A stretch of DNA of 64,000 nt, from NCBI GenBank assembly GCA_036898165.1, contig CM072530.1, positions 17,593,847 through 17,657,846 of the forward strand, in the 5' to 3' direction. The stretch comes from Silybum marianum. Lineage: Eukaryota > Streptophyta > Magnoliopsida > Asterales > Asteraceae. Shown piece by piece: positions 63,073 through 64,000 of this stretch. Both the position numbers and the translations under genes were made by a program. Every line of letters begins with the position of its first letter. Within the stretch, counting starts at the first letter, position 1. The notes below the pieces were generated by a model that saw only the letters and a program-made list of their open reading frames with translations, did no database searches and was not told the origin of the DNA.

Positions 63073-64000
63073 TTGATATCAAAGCCTAATCAACTGATTT
63101 GAAGATCAAAGATTGAAGAAATTAGAAGATTTTTTTGGGTTTCTTGAAGAACATGAACACCAATCGCGTTTAGTATTTCTTGTCATCAATTTGTTATTTA
63201 TTTTGTGATATTTTGAAATCTAATTGATTTTTCATAACTTTTTAATATTCTTGAATCAATTTTATTCAAAATTTCATAACTTATTGTTCATAACTTTCGA
63301 AGTAATCACCACATGGTCAATATTTATAGGCAATGAACTTTGACTATTGCGACATAGTTTAAACTGTTTGTAGGCAAGCCAACGATGGTGGGTTGAATTT
63401 TTTTAGTTTTTGTGCGAGAAAATTGTGAGATGAAGGTTTGTATGATAAATTTGGTTTTGATGGTTGTCGCATGAAACATAACTCCATACTATTCCATGCA
63501 TGTTTATTGAAAAAAAAAGGCTTATGCGACTTTATTTGTGGTGTGATATATTTTGCATTTGATTTTTCATATTTGATTTTGTAGGACTAAATTTCTGAGT
63601 GGATTGTGCAGATTTTAATTTTCCAATTCAACTTTCAGAGTTGGTTTTTCAGAAATTGAGTTACATGGTTGAATTTCATAGTTGGATGTCAAAGTTGATT
63701 TTTCAAGATTGTATTTTCAAATTTTGTCGATATTCATATTTGTCGCATCATTCACCCTGTGCACAATAATCTTATCGCATGAAACAGACCGAATAACCCT
63801 AGTTTGTCGCATCCCTTAGATTCGATAGAATTGAATTTTTTTTAAATTTGTCATATTCATTATTGATTACTTAGACCTTCTTGTCCATAGAAAGACTCAA
63901 GAACTCTGTTATTTTAAGCTTTTTCTAATCAAGAAACTTTAGTAATTGTTTTGGATTTTGATAAATTTTAACATTAATTTTTTTTTTCAAACATGTCTTG
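63073..64000. other. AT-rich DNA after the last LTR
   Basis: The first 14 bases are the candidate primer site. The rest has no open frame, no repeat of known type and no recognisable motif; TTGTCGCAT-like words recur a few times. It may be leader of the element beginning at 62,731 or old flanking DNA. Confidence 0.5.

Noticed and set aside
1..64000. Search for a host defence, toxin, biosynthetic or other new gene system
   Set aside because: No gene cluster of host origin is present; all recognisable coding DNA belongs to transposable elements except the FAR1-like remnant.

Overview
The window is nuclear plant DNA, almost certainly from a eudicot and possibly Asteraceae; the family-level guess is weak. 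Evidence: LTR retrotransposons with initiator-tRNA-Met-type primer sites (TGGTATCAGAGC), Ty1/copia elements of the Sirevirus type (env-like gene after pol, repeated purine tracts), Tekay-like Ty3/gypsy elements, hAT-, Mutator- and Harbinger-like non-autonomous DNA transposons, and a decayed FAR1-related gene. I see no intact host gene, no RNA gene and no CRISPR array. Nearly all 64 kb is transposon-derived, as in heterochromatin.

Left block (1-33,546): a three-level nest. Copia-1 (plus strand; 5' LTR cut by the window edge, 3' LTR 32,698-33,541) lies in a FAR1-like pseudogene. Its gag is split by Gypsy-1 (minus strand, 1,470-23,183, 5-bp duplication AACTC). Gypsy-1 pol is split by Copia-2 (plus strand, 4,387-16,615, duplication ATCTC), a 12.2-kb Sirevirus-like element with 400-bp LTRs. 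The relative order of insertion is therefore fixed by the sequence. Gypsy-1 lost most of its integrase, and its left LTR carries an inverted 580-bp promoter/leader segment. It also has an intact 203-codon ORF between primer site and gag that ends in a membrane segment.

Middle block (33,547-41,912): FAR1-like remnant, a 170-bp tandem repeat, a small repeat-containing ORF, a hAT-like element (8-bp duplication), then decayed Copia-4 (minus strand), itself interrupted by a 1,034-bp solo LTR and a 607-bp Mutator-like element (10-bp duplication).

Right block (41,913-62,730): Copia-4 gag is interrupted by an 18.9-kb unit that starts and ends with a copy of the same hAT-like element and is bounded by a diverged 8-bp duplication. 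Inside are two tandem copies of a unit built on Gypsy-2 LTRs, one holding truncated Copia-3 and a Harbinger-like element. The inner flanks of the two hAT copies are circularly permuted relative to one original insertion site, and the empty site survives at 45,595. This suggests either a macrotransposon cut from a tandem array or integration of a circular DNA through a resident hAT copy. It is the most unusual structure here.

The end (62,731-64,000) holds another short LTR with a weak primer site, then AT-rich DNA in which I recognise nothing. Most coding parts are broken. The most complete are Copia-2 pol, the Copia-1 env-like 3' part and the Gypsy-1 accessory ORF. No undescribed defence or host system is evident; the novelty lies in element architecture and rearrangement.
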